Shown piece after piece: positions 1 through 9,654 of a DNA stretch of 64,000 nt. The stretch is from Neonectria sp. B-13 (taxonomy: Eukaryota; Ascomycota; Sordariomycetes; Hypocreales; Nectriaceae): positions 186,001-250,000 of the forward strand of contig NOKP01000013.1 in NCBI GenBank assembly GCA_002682825.1, in the 5' to 3' direction. The translations under genes and the position numbers were made by a program. Under the pieces are notes generated by a model. That model saw only the letters and a program-made list of their open reading frames with translations. It searched no databases and was not told the DNA's origin. Positions within the stretch are counted from its first letter, which is position 1. Each line of letters begins with the position of its first letter.

Positions 1-337
1 AGGAGCTCAAGGACGAGAATGAAAGCATGAAGGGCCAGGTCCGGGAGTTGCGAATCGTCATCGAGAAGCAGCCCGGGGATCTCGAAGAGACCTGGAGGCT
101 GGAGCGTGATGACCTGATGAAACGAAACCTTCATGTTCATGAAGAGAATCAGAAGTTGGAGAAGGAGTTGGGGGAGCTGGAAGAAGAGCTGGTTTCGACC
201 AAAATGCGCTATGCAGAGGTGAGTACTCCAACTCTCCATTTTTGCACACGTCACTAACGAACACCCACTCCTAGATCAATTCTCAGCATGAGACACTCAA
301 CCGAAAGTGGACCGACCTCAAGCGCCAGTTCGTTTGA
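1..337 (+). CDS. 3' end of a coiled-coil protein gene (5' truncated)
   Basis: Only the last two exons are in the window. The frame is open from base 3 to 218, a 56-nt intron (219-274, GTGAGT...CTAG, phase 0) follows, and the final exon 275-337 ends in TGA at 335-337. The visible residues are almost all heptad-like and charged (for example KLEKELGELEEEL), ending in LKRQFV, so this is a coiled-coil C-terminus. The family cannot be named from about 90 residues; a cytoskeletal, golgin or spindle-pole scaffold are all possible. The gene is convergent with rps8. The intron is supported because coding character resumes in frame directly after it. Confidence 0.6.
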
Positions 338-924
338 ACAGCTCTTCAAAAGGGTCTTTCTTGGTTGGCGGCTTGGTTCTAGTCCCATCTGGGCGGACCG
401 TTCTTCATGTACAAAATCTTGCTCGTCTTCTCCGATTCCGCCTTCCCGTCATTTTCTTCCAAATGGAGTTTTTGCCTGCTTGGGCGGTGCAGTGTTCACT
501 GGTTGAGATGAGCCGCTCACAATACGGTAATGATGGGAACCGGGGAAAGACTACGGCGGCATGTTTTCGATATCCCACAAGACACGAGTTCCCATTGTCT
601 CTGGCACAGAGTAATGCCACATGCAGGCGTTACTGGGGTTTATTTTCGTTGTTGAAGCAAAACTTTTGTATTGTTTAGTAGTCCTCGGGCGGGCAACAGG
701 AAATGGTGAAAAGCACCTTCAATAGACATGGCTAGGCCCAATTATCACGACTGGAGGAAGAAAACCTTGATTATGAATTCAATTCATCGCAAGAAATTTT
801 TTCATTCCCTATGGACCCGATCCGATGCTCATGTGAAGCTTTCCATGCCCTGAAATACCAAGACAGCGAGAAATCCTTAACACCATACCGAGGGCGGACG
901 CTCTTTCACCGACGTTCAACCACT
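338..924. other. Convergent intergenic region
   Basis: This 587-bp stretch holds the two 3' flanks of the coiled-coil gene (+) and rps8 (-). The short open frames here lack any family character. I see no RNA gene or repeat. Confidence 0.5.
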
Positions 925-1607
925 CTACTTGTGGAGCTTGCGCTGGTAGAAAGCCAGCTCCTCACCCTCCAGGATGTATCCGTCACAGCGACCGGACTGG
1001 CCGGGTCGGCTGGAGACGACGGCGAAAAGACGACCAGCCTCGAACTGCTTCTCGAGGGCGCTGTCGACCTTGCCACCGACGGAGAAGCGGGCGGCCTGCT
1101 TCTTCTCAACGGCGTTGCTCTTCTTCACGTCCTCCTCGACCTTGCCTTCCTTGACGGCCTGGGCCTTCTGGCGTCTTCGGCCAAGGGCCTGGCCGTAGTG
1201 TGCCTCGTACCACTGTCGGAAGGGAGCGGCATCGATCTGGATGACGGCGCTCTTGGTCAGGGTGTTGGTTCGGACCAGCTCGTTGTTCGAGGGGTGGTAG
1301 GAGACACCGATGACACGGGTCTTGCGGGTGCAGCCCTCGGATCCCCAGGCGAAGTTACCGGAGTCGAGACGGAGAGCACGGTACTTGTGGTTACCGCCAC
1401 GGGTTCGGACGGTGTGGACGCGCTTGGCACCAATACGGGTGTTGGCACCCTGGCGGCCAGCCTCGAAAGCGCGCTTCTTCCCTGTTGTGAAAGGTCAGAA
1501 CGTATGTCCAGAGGACTATACGGGCTTTCGGAATATTACGCACGGTAGTAGGCGCGCTTGGCACCGGTAGCGGATCGCTTGTGGCGGGAGTCACGAGAGA
1601 TACCCAT
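925..1607 (-). CDS. rps8: 40S ribosomal protein S8 (eS8)
   Basis: Cytosolic small-subunit ribosomal protein. There are two coding exons, 1607-1544 and 1481-925, split by a 62-nt intron (1482-1543, GTGCGT...ACAG) inside an arginine codon, giving 206 aa, the usual eS8 length. The N-terminus MGISRDSRHKRSATG, the following AKRAYYR-KKRAFEAGRQ, the central RTRGGNHKYRALRL and the C-terminal basic tail ending FYQRKLHK are hallmarks of the family. The start is fixed by the conserved MGISRD. The intron right after the first about 21 codons, plus a probable 5' UTR intron, is typical of highly expressed fungal ribosomal protein genes. A long open frame on the opposite strand (811-1548) is a shadow of this gene. 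Confidence 0.97.
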
Positions 1608-2631
1608 GACTGCGGTTTCTGTATGAAGGGTAAAATACCAACTGGTTAGTGGATGCTTCAAGACAAATGATGTTGGGCAAGGAAAGGACGGGAGACGAGG
1701 GGAGCAACTCAATCAGCTGGAAATCAAGACCGGCGGCAGTCGATATCTTTGATCAGAGTATTGAGTGCCCTTCTTGCGGGCTGGTACTAACCTGATGATG
1801 TTGACGGTCACCAGGCAATCGAATTGGCGGATGTGGGAGGAGTGAACTTTTGGGCGGAACGAGCGTGGAGATGGGAATTGCATGCAAAATTGTGGTTGTG
1901 GGCAGCGGGTTTCGCTAGCCCACGGTACGTACCGACACGGCGTGACGGAGGATGGATTATTCCGAATAACCCTTTAGGTCACGTGAAGCAGGGTCAGCAT
2001 TCAACTGCCAAGACTTCCTTTCATGTGACGGCTGCCATCCACTTTGTGAATACTTCGTACTAGTCTACCTCTGGCAAGTGTAACGCGCAAATCGGGGAAA
2101 GCGCCGTCTTGGCTCCACTCTAATAAAAACGGTGATGTTAGATTTGGCCGGTTTGGCTTCAACCGGCGGTAACGAATAGGGCGGCCTATAAGTTTATCCC
2201 CGCTGCCAACTCTACCATCTGGTCACACTTACACCACTACACCCTGTTTGTGGATTAGATACCAGGCTGAACCAGATATTGTTGGTAGTCCTGTATCGTT
2301 TATGATGATTTGTCTCATTAAGCACTCGTAATTCGGTCTCCCTGCTGTGCAACACGGTATTTCACTGTCTTAGTCTTCGAAACCTCCTTCTTTCCCAACT
2401 GCGTTATCATACAAGAGAGCGTCTTTCTTCTGGCAACTCAGCAAATTGTTGAAGTAATAATTGCCGGTCCGAATTCGGAAATCTCTAAAGCTATGTTCTC
2501 CACTCATAAGATGAGGCAACCTGTTGCTCAAGATCTCGATGGGTGTCAAGTGTCCGGCTGCCGAGATCCAATTCCATGCAATACCTCGAAATGCTCGCTT
2601 GCCATGTCCTCCATACTCAAGTCTTTTCTCA
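1608..2631. promoter_or_regulatory. Leader and promoter region of rps8
   Basis: Besides the leader intron, this gap contains a TCACGTGA palindrome at 1979-1986, an E-box/Cbf1-type core about 370 bp upstream of the rps8 start. The remainder up to 2631 is the 3' flank of the next minus-strand gene. No other coding sequence is supported. The regulatory role of the palindrome is inferred from its position. Confidence 0.35.
1610..1791 (-). other. Probable 5' UTR intron of rps8
   Basis: On the minus strand a consensus donor (CAG/GTTAGT at 1794-1786) is followed by a CACTAAC-type branch site near 1645-1650 and an acceptor (CCGCAG) two bases before the rps8 ATG. This would make a 182-nt leader intron. 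It is inferred from splice signals only; transcript data would settle it. I looked for box C/D motifs of an intronic snoRNA and found none convincing. Confidence 0.5.
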
Positions 2632-4947
2632 TCACTTGTCCTGTTCCCCTGTTTCCTTCTCGTGGAGCTTTTGTTCATTGTACTCTTGAGCACCGTCAAT
2701 GTGCTCGAGGATCAGTTGGAGCGGCACTGGAAGCTCCTCTTGACGGAGTTCTACAGCCGGCTCGACGGCTTTGTACTCCGAATCCATGGCTACTGGCATG
2801 ATCTCGCGGATACCCAGTTTTACCGCCTTCTTTTCCCAACGAATTGACCCATCTGGGTGAAACGCATTGTCGCGATCATCACTGGTAAATCTTGCAGCGA
2901 TCACATTGAGACGTGGCAGAGGAAAGTAACGACCATAGCGACTGGCTCGTTTGTCGCCCTCCTCCTTCAGCTCTGCCAGAGATGGCCAATCGACCCGGGA
3001 CTTGTCTTCAGTTGGCAACTCCTTGTTAAAGCAATTTACTGCGGCAAAGACTGGCGACAGCTTGTCTCTCAGCTGCTTTCCTCCGAAGAGCTCAGCCAGG
3101 GGCTCTACTTTTTTGCCCTTTTGCACTGCAAGGATTTTGCAATCAACCTTCGCCATTCGCTTGGCAACTTCTCGCATGAGCTTCCTTTTCTCACACTCAG
3201 CTGCCTTGAGCTTGAACGCGGTCAACTCAGCTGGGTTTTGGGGAACAAAAGGCGACTTGTCGGCGCCCATGTAGTGCAAGTTGACCAACATCTTTTGGAA
3301 TGCTACTCTTTCCTTGGTCTCTTGACTCATCCACCGCTTTGACTGAGACCATGCTCCATTCTCAGCCGGGCTGCCATTTGGAGGTGGATGGAGAAATGTG
3401 AGAGACCCCTGGGTAAGTCGCCGCTGGGATGCCGGAGCCTTGGGAGCATTGATGGGTGGCCCAATGGGCAGAAGTCGCGGCGGATCATCTGTAGACGGTG
3501 TTGTATTGTGAAAAAGCTGATCTTCAGGAATAAAAGAGTCGGGTTGACCAATCTTGGGATTGCCCTTACAAGCGACATATGTCCCTTGCCCACCGCACCT
3601 CGTCCGGTTTGCCTCCAGCCCGAATGTCTGCTCGAAGGCTTCTTCACCTTCGAACTTCTGCTGTAGGTGTTGGCGAAATATTTGCTCATTGCTATTGGCG
3701 CTATTCGACCCCTTATGCTCACCTGTGGCTCCTTGTCTCATCGATGTTGGGAACATGTATCCTTGTCCCATACTCTGGTCCGGGAAGTCAAGGAGCACTT
3801 GGTGTTTCGGTGCTGACTTTATTGGGCTCGAAGATTTGGCGCGACACTTTGATTTCAAGACTTCAACCTGGGTCTTGTGACCAGCGGTGGATGCTGGCCG
3901 TGGGATGCCAACTTGGTTTCCTCCCTGGTGAATCCGCCTGGAGTCTGTCGACCGACGCTTGGCCCGGGACGAAGGCCTGGATCCCTTTTGACGATGAGAA
4001 GTCTCAAGTAGGCTGGAACCTGATTCGACATGAAGTGGTGGTCCATGAATACTTTGAATTCCCAGTTGCCGTTCCCAGTATCCTGGTTGCTGGCACTCTT
4101 GACCAGGGTGTTCCGGGCACACTTTGGCTGGAATAGGAGTGAAAGTAGGCTGCCACATGATAGGTGGAGTAGTCACATACACTGCCGGATAAGGTGCATA
4201 CTGCTGAGGGTAGTAGTAACCGGGGATGGGAGCCGAAATGGGTAATGCCAATCCTGGTGGTGCCATGACATTGTGATAAAATTGTGATTGCAGCAGGGGG
4301 GCAGGTTGTGGAGGGACAATGTTCACAGGGGCCGGATCAGTTGAGTAAGTTACCAACTTTGAGTTTCTTGTAGCCGGCAACTCATGATCGGGTCTTGGCG
4401 TGGGTGGCATGAAGGGAGCCATCTGGACTAACTCTTTGATGTCTGGCTTTGATTTGATGGGAGGAGCTGTCAATGGGAGCCCAGCCAACTTGCCTTGCTT
4501 GTGCCCAGCATGGGAAGATGGGTCAACTACAGGGCCGGGTAACTCTGAGATTGGCTTCTCGATGGTAGGATTGGTCTCCGTTGCTTGGTCAGGCATATCC
4601 AAACCCAGGGAGCCCGGGGACTCAGGACTTGGCTTGGACACCGGGACTGTTTTGATGGGCTCTTCGCTTTCGACCGTGAGCTTCTGCTTTCTTTTCTTCC
4701 GGAGTTTCTTGGAAGATCGTCGTTCGGAGGGATTGGGCGGAGACGCGGTCGGGGTTGACAGAGTAGGGAACATGGCATCGTAGTTGTCAGGGTCCAGAGC
4801 ATCGGGCTTTGAGGCCCGGCTGCACTCTTTCTGTTTCCATGACCGCGGACCGGTGGGCACTCGGCGGGATTGCTCAGAGTGGTTATCGTCGACACTAGGT
4901 TCGGGCGAGGATGAACCTGGCGTGAACGTTGCTGCGCATGGGTTCAT
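2632..4947 (-). CDS. Uncharacterised proline-rich protein, 771 aa
   Basis: One uninterrupted ATG-initiated frame of 771 codons. The first about 500 residues are low complexity, rich in Pro, Ser and Lys, with a basic cluster SKKLRKKRKQKL near residue 80 that looks like a nuclear localisation signal and a Pro/Tyr-rich stretch (PGYYYPQQYAPYPAVY) near 245. The last about 220 residues (from about MSQETKERVAFQKM) look globular, with evenly spaced hydrophobic positions, and are probably the conserved part. I see no signal peptide, membrane segment or known catalytic motif, and I do not recognise the family. The length and unbroken frame argue strongly that it is a real gene. An RNA-binding or processing scaffold is possible but unsupported. 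Confidence 0.8.
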   Translation of the reverse strand: MNPCAATFTPGSSSPEPSVDDNHSEQSRRVPTGPRSWKQKECSRASKPDALDPDNYDAMFPTLSTPTASPPNPSERRSSKKLRKKRKQKLTVESEEPIKTVPVSKPSPESPGSLGLDMPDQATETNPTIEKPISELPGPVVDPSSHAGHKQGKLAGLPLTAPPIKSKPDIKELVQMAPFMPPTPRPDHELPATRNSKLVTYSTDPAPVNIVPPQPAPLLQSQFYHNVMAPPGLALPISAPIPGYYYPQQYAPYPAVYVTTPPIMWQPTFTPIPAKVCPEHPGQECQQPGYWERQLGIQSIHGPPLHVESGSSLLETSHRQKGSRPSSRAKRRSTDSRRIHQGGNQVGIPRPASTAGHKTQVEVLKSKCRAKSSSPIKSAPKHQVLLDFPDQSMGQGYMFPTSMRQGATGEHKGSNSANSNEQIFRQHLQQKFEGEEAFEQTFGLEANRTRCGGQGTYVACKGNPKIGQPDSFIPEDQLFHNTTPSTDDPPRLLPIGPPINAPKAPASQRRLTQGSLTFLHPPPNGSPAENGAWSQSKRWMSQETKERVAFQKMLVNLHYMGADKSPFVPQNPAELTAFKLKAAECEKRKLMREVAKRMAKVDCKILAVQKGKKVEPLAELFGGKQLRDKLSPVFAAVNCFNKELPTEDKSRVDWPSLAELKEEGDKRASRYGRYFPLPRLNVIAARFTSDDRDNAFHPDGSIRWEKKAVKLGIREIMPVAMDSEYKAVEPAVELRQEELPVPLQLILEHIDGAQEYNEQKLHEKETGEQDK

Positions 4948-6645
4948 CGTGATTGCGAAATGGTGGGCGTGCCATAAGAGGAGAGAGGAGAGAGTAGAGA
5001 GTAGAGGGGGAGAGATGTGAGTTGTCTTGAGTGAGTGAGGGAGGATTTAGAGACGGAGGAAAATGTGTAGCAAATTAAAAGAGTGAAAAAGGGTGTGGAT
5101 GAAGTCAATGACCTGGTTTGATGTCGGACTGAATGTTCGTGACTCTTAGGTGTAGGTTCTACCGAGACGTTCGATGAACCGTCACGGGTATCGGGGCCGG
5201 TGCCTAGTACTAGAAATACCAAGGTCGAGGCTAGAAATCCAGTCAGCAATGGTCATGGAGGTTCTCCGGACAACTCGCTTTGCACCCTGGTTGTCAAGCA
5301 AGGTCAAGCAACGGGGCAAAAGAACCGGCGGCAACAGGCGTGACGAATGGTGGTGACGTCGACAACTGGGAAGCGAGACCAAAATGTAATAGAGAAGAGC
5401 CGCAACGCGTCTCGAGCGCGAAACCCTGAGAGAAGACTGCTTAGGCAGAGATATGGAAAGTTGGCAGTGAATGACGGCTGACAGCTGGTTATCACCTGGC
5501 TGGCTGGCAGGTGAAAAAGCCTGTGAGTTGACCAGTGCCAGGCGAGAAACCGGAAGAACAACAGTCAGATGAACGGGGAGAAGTGTAAGGTCATGAGTAC
5601 TGTAGAGACGGAGAAGAGTGTAATATATAGGAACTCATTTGGTCCCTTTGCCTCAGGTCCCAAATGTAGATAGTTAAACCATTGTGCTAGGAGACAGAGC
5701 ATGCTGCCCATTGTGTTGCTGGAATTGTCTCCCTAATCGAGGGTATCCTTGGACCCTGGGAAGGCACTGTGAATGGGTGCATGAATAGATTGTAATAACT
5801 GCATTGAGCGCCCTCGTACGGAGCTGCGGTGAATGAATCATCTCGATGTCTATACACGACTCCGAGTCCCTGGACATTGGTGTCGGGCTTGGTGGCGTTC
5901 TGCCAATAGACATTGTGAGCAGAAGGAGAGAAGGAGAGTTGACAATGCACTGCACTCTCTAAGGTACCCATTGTAAAGCATTATACACCATATATGCCTG
6001 TTAGCCTATGTAAGGCGAGTTATCCAATTTGGGAACTAGATACGGAGTTCCAACATCCCTGCGCTTACATGTGATCCGTACTAGCCGTTGCTTTAGTAGT
6101 AGCGACAATCGGCTTCGACTCGAGATGCGCGGCGACAATGCAAATTCACGGCTGGCACAAATGGGCTCCTCGATATTCCCGCATATCAGTCCTTAGTTAC
6201 TAGACTCGCACGACTCAAGTTAAAGGTGATGTGTATTGACCGTGAGAATTACATGGTCTGCCCCGTGGTCTGCCACAATGAAGGCTTCGATCCCTAAAGA
6301 TGAGATGCATCGAAGAAGGGAGACGGATTCGTGTTGCAATGGCGGCGGGAGACAACATTCAGTCGCGAGTAATACCAGCCCAGCCGTTGACTTTCGACTT
6401 TCAACTTTCAACCAAATCTGGACCTAACTTAGATACAGGCTACAGTGTCCGTCCCAACAAAGTGTATGTCGGCTATCCGCGCCCCCCACGCCGAACGGTG
6501 CACCTGCCCCACAACCCGCCGAGGTCTTGGCGCTCAGATCCATTTCAGAATCCGTCCCTCTCCAACTGCGCTGAGCTCCGTCTCCTCAACATCACGACGC
6601 CCCTTGATCGACGCATCGCCCCAGCTCAACCACCGCCCGCCCAAG
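4948..6645. other. Intergenic: divergent promoters of the 771-aa gene and tsc13
   Basis: 1.7 kb between two divergent genes. Base 4950-5100 is purine-rich on the plus strand (a CT-rich leader of the minus-strand gene). Only short open frames without codon bias occur, and I found no RNA gene, repeat or transposon end. Confidence 0.45.
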
Positions 6646-7703
6646 ATGGCCGCCCCGACGACCCTCAAGCTCACCAACCGCTGTACGCTCCCGCTGCCAA
6701 TTGCCCCGTGAAAGCCCGCGAAACTGACACCCCGCAGCTCCGAAGCAACCGGTCAAGAAGCTGCCCGCGTCCCTCGAGCTCGGCGCCGATGCCACCGTTG
6801 AGGATGTCAAGAAACTGATTGCCAAGGAGGCCAGGATTGGCGACTTCAACCGAGTCGGCCTCTACGACCCCTCGACCAAGAAGACGCTCAAGAACCGCAG
6901 GGCTCTCATTGCCGACGAGGAGGGCGTTGCTTCCGCCGGTGAAGTCCTCGTCAAGGACCTTGGTAGGTTACCCCTCCTAGTTCTCCTCCTCCCTCTCCCT
7001 CTAGAGGTCAAAATATCCGGAGCTAACCGTCTGAAAAGGCACCCAAATTAGCTGGAAGACCGTCTTTGTCATCGAGTATCTCGGTCCCATCCTCATCCAC
7101 ACCGCCGTCGTCGCTGCCCGCCCTTACCTGTACAAGAACGCCGAGGGCGCCATGTCGCAGACCCAGTGGCTTTCGTACGGCATGATCGTGTTGCACTTTG
7201 TCAAGCGCGAGTTCGAGACGCTCTTCGTCCACAAGTTCTCCGCCAATACCATGCCCTTCTTCAACGTCTTCAAGAACAGCTTCTTCTACTGGGCCATCTC
7301 CGGCGCCCTCTGCGCTTACACCATCTACAGCCCCACCTCTCTCGCCGCCGAGGCTGATATCCCCGTCATGGACGCTCTCGGCGCCGCATTGTACCTGTTT
7401 GGCGAGACGGGTAACGCCCTCGTCCACCGATACCTGTCTTCGCTGCGCTCTACTGGCGGCACGGAGCGAAAGATTCCCGTGGGCTACGGCTTCAATCTAG
7501 TGACCTGCCCCAACTACATGTTCGAGATTCTCTCGTGGGTCGGCATCATTCTCGCTAGCCGCAACTGGGCTGTCGCTCTCTTCATTGCCATTGGTGCCGC
7601 CCAGATGTTCGACTGGGCCAAGGGCAAGGAGCGCGCCTACCGCAAGGAGTTTGGTGACAGCTACAAGAAGAAGCGGTACGGGATCCTTCCTGGACTTCTG
7701 TAG
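6646..7703 (+). CDS. tsc13: Very-long-chain enoyl-CoA reductase (Tsc13/TECR)
   Basis: Catalyses the last reduction (trans-2-enoyl-CoA to acyl-CoA) of the ER fatty-acid elongation cycle that supplies sphingolipids. There are three exons: 6646-6682, 6738-6962 and 7039-7703, with introns of 55 nt (GTACGC...GCAG) and 76 nt (GTAGGT...AAAAG), giving 308 aa, normal for the family. Exons 1-2 encode the ubiquitin-like N-terminal domain (about residues 5-88, LELGADATVEDVKKLIAKEA). Exon 3 encodes the multi-span steroid 5-alpha-reductase domain, with FVKREFETLFVHKFS, the NALVHRYL segment, the GYGFNLVTCPNYMFEI motif with the likely catalytic Tyr, and a C-terminal KERAYRKEFG...KKRYGILPGLL. The C-terminal KK-rich tail fits ER residence. 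The start is the first ATG that gives the Ubl domain. Confidence 0.95.
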
Positions 7704-8051
7704 GTGTATTTCGGGCCTTGTTCATGTATGGGAATTTACGGCAGGCGAGATCAAAAAGGATAGAGGACTCGACCTAGAGGTTTTGTTTGGGTTGAGTGAG
7801 AAGAAGAAAAAAGGGAACAAGAGAACGCATAGCTGGTGGTTCTCCGGAGATTTGATCAGTAGGAGAGAAAGAAAAAAAAAGGATAATTGGCATTCTGTTC
7901 AGATGTTCTGAGTGGTTTCTCCAGGAAAGAAATGTCTTGCCGCTCCAAGCCAAGCACCCGTAACTCCCCAACACCAACCGGTCCAAAGGCCGTTATCGTC
8001 GCATTTGTTCATATCATATCTCTCTCACACTGTCGCGTAGGATGTTCGTCT
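7704..8051. other. Convergent intergenic region
   Basis: 348 bp between tsc13 (+) and the BLOC1S1-like gene (-). It contains an A-rich stretch (7800-7885) that probably lies in the tsc13 3' UTR. Nothing else is seen. Confidence 0.4.
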
Positions 8052-8825
8052 TCACGACGAGGTTGACACCGATGCCGTGTCCGAACCCTTGGCCCCCCGC
8101 CCAATGCCCGAACTGGACTCGGGCTCCGTCAGGCTGCGGCTCGCCTCCGACCACGTCCCCGTGACGCCGTCCGAGTCGATGGCCATTGCGACGCCGGCAG
8201 GCCTAGTCTTGGACGGATCGTCGTGCGCGGCCTCTAGTTTCTTACCAACGCCCACGTCCACATCCATCCTGTCGTGGTCGTCGTCCTCGTCGTCGCTCAT
8301 GACGCTGCTCCCGCTGCCGCAGTCACTGCAGCTACAACTGCTGCCGCCGCCGTTGGCCAGGCGCACCGTCTCCTCGAGCACGAGAAAGTCGCGCTCCAGC
8401 ACCTCGGCCCAGTTCTGCACGTTGCCCAGCTCCTTGACGCGGCGGGCGGCGACATCGGCCTCGCGGGCGAGCTTCTCGCGCTCGCGGCGCAGGCCGTCGG
8501 TGGCGCGCTGGACATCGGCGGCCTGGCGGACCAGCACGGCCGAGTTGGCGTGCAGCGTCGACGCGCGCCACTGCAGCTCCGAGTCCATCATGTTCTCCAT
8601 GGTGGCCACCACGGCGGCGCGCGCCTCGGCCACGTGCCGCTGCGTCTCGGCCGACGGCAGCGTGGGCTGGAGGAGCGGCGCGAACGGCGGCGGCGGCGCG
8701 TGCGCGACGGCCGGCGTGGTGGACGGCGATGCGATGGACGGCGGCGGCGATGTGGGTTGGCGCGGCGAGAGCGAGCGGGAGGCCGAGGCCGACGACGACG
8801 ACGAGGCTGCGGCGGCTGTCGACAT
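8052..8825 (-). CDS. BLOC-1 subunit 1-like protein (GCN5L1/Bls1 family)
   Basis: Single exon, 257 aa, starting at the ATG that gives MSTAAAASSSSS. Residues about 60-155 form a continuous amphipathic helix with the GCN5L1 signature, including an ELGNVQNWAEVLERDF segment that parallels the EIGDVENWARSIE block of animal BLOC1S1. The family acts in endosome-to-vacuole or lysosome-related trafficking within BLOC-1. The first 50 residues (Ser/Ala/Pro) and the acidic or Ser-rich C-terminal 100 residues (MSDDEDDDHDRMDVDVG) are disordered extensions, making it roughly twice the animal length, as is usual for fungal orthologues. The upstream in-frame extension to 8924 is not needed by the domain. Assignment rests on recognised similarity, not an alignment. 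Confidence 0.75.
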   Translation of the reverse strand: MSTAAAASSSSSASASRSLSPRQPTSPPPSIASPSTTPAVAHAPPPPFAPLLQPTLPSAETQRHVAEARAAVVATMENMMDSELQWRASTLHANSAVLVRQAADVQRATDGLRREREKLAREADVAARRVKELGNVQNWAEVLERDFLVLEETVRLANGGGSSCSCSDCGSGSSVMSDDEDDDHDRMDVDVGVGKKLEAAHDDPSKTRPAGVAMAIDSDGVTGTWSEASRSLTEPESSSGIGRGAKGSDTASVSTSS

Positions 8826-9654
8826 GATTTGTAGTTGAGCCTGAGGCTTCTGGCTTGTCACTATATTCGTATTATCGCGCTGTGCGACTCTCGTGAGATG
8901 GCAAGTCTTCCAGAACAGAAGCAACGAACGGTTGATGAAGGACAGTGACGATGATCAGATGCGTCTCGTGCAGCTGATGCTGCATGTTGGTGGGGGTGGT
9001 GCATATCATGCGGCCCCAACGTTCCTGTCCAAGCGAGTGCGACTTTAACCACCGTTGTTCGACCTCAAGTTGGACGGGATAATCTATCAGTCCAGACATC
9101 ATCACCTCTGAACTCGTCCTCGTCGTTCATCCATCTCGTCCGGGATACTTGATTGACCATACAACATTACATTGCTTCTACCGCTAGTGTACACCTGGTA
9201 TTCTAATCCGTCTCGTCCCTTCGCAACAGTCCAATCCGTGGATCTGTTGTGCTAGGCCAAGTTCCCCGTTTGGTCCGTTGTCGAACACCGGGTCCGAAGC
9301 CCTTCTCCGTTTTTTTTAATCCATCTGAAGCACTTTGCATTATGCCGTACACGCATACGCTTGATCCGTCCGGCCAATGAATTAAAATGCAGGTATCCTC
9401 CGAATCCTCCCCCCCGTCGCTGGCACAGAAATAATAAGTAAAGCAGCATCAACCAGAACGCCAAAGCTATGCGGCAAAGGAATGGTTTGCCAGCGGCAGT
9501 TGTTCAAAAAGAGAAAGAGGGTAGAAAAACGAAAAAAAAATCAAAGTCCCGGGACGCCTTCCTTCAACTGCTATGCAAGAAAAACAAAAACTGGCGGTCT
9601 CGGCCGCAGAAATCAAGTAAATTCGGAATCCAAGCAGAAAACCTGTTCCCCTGT
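8826..9654. other. Intergenic region
   Basis: 829 bp between the start of the BLOC1S1-like gene (-) and the 3' end of sog2 (-): promoter of the first and 3' UTR of the second. A/T-rich stretches occur near 9310 and 9530. No supported coding sequence. Confidence 0.4.

Noticed and set aside
811..1548. 245-codon open frame on the plus strand
   Set aside because: It is antisense to rps8 and exists because of the strong codon bias of that gene; composition (Leu/Gly/Val/Asp repeats) is that of a shadow frame.
8077..8838. 253-codon plus-strand frame
   Set aside because: Antisense shadow of the BLOC1S1-like gene, with serine and arginine runs caused by its GC-rich codons.
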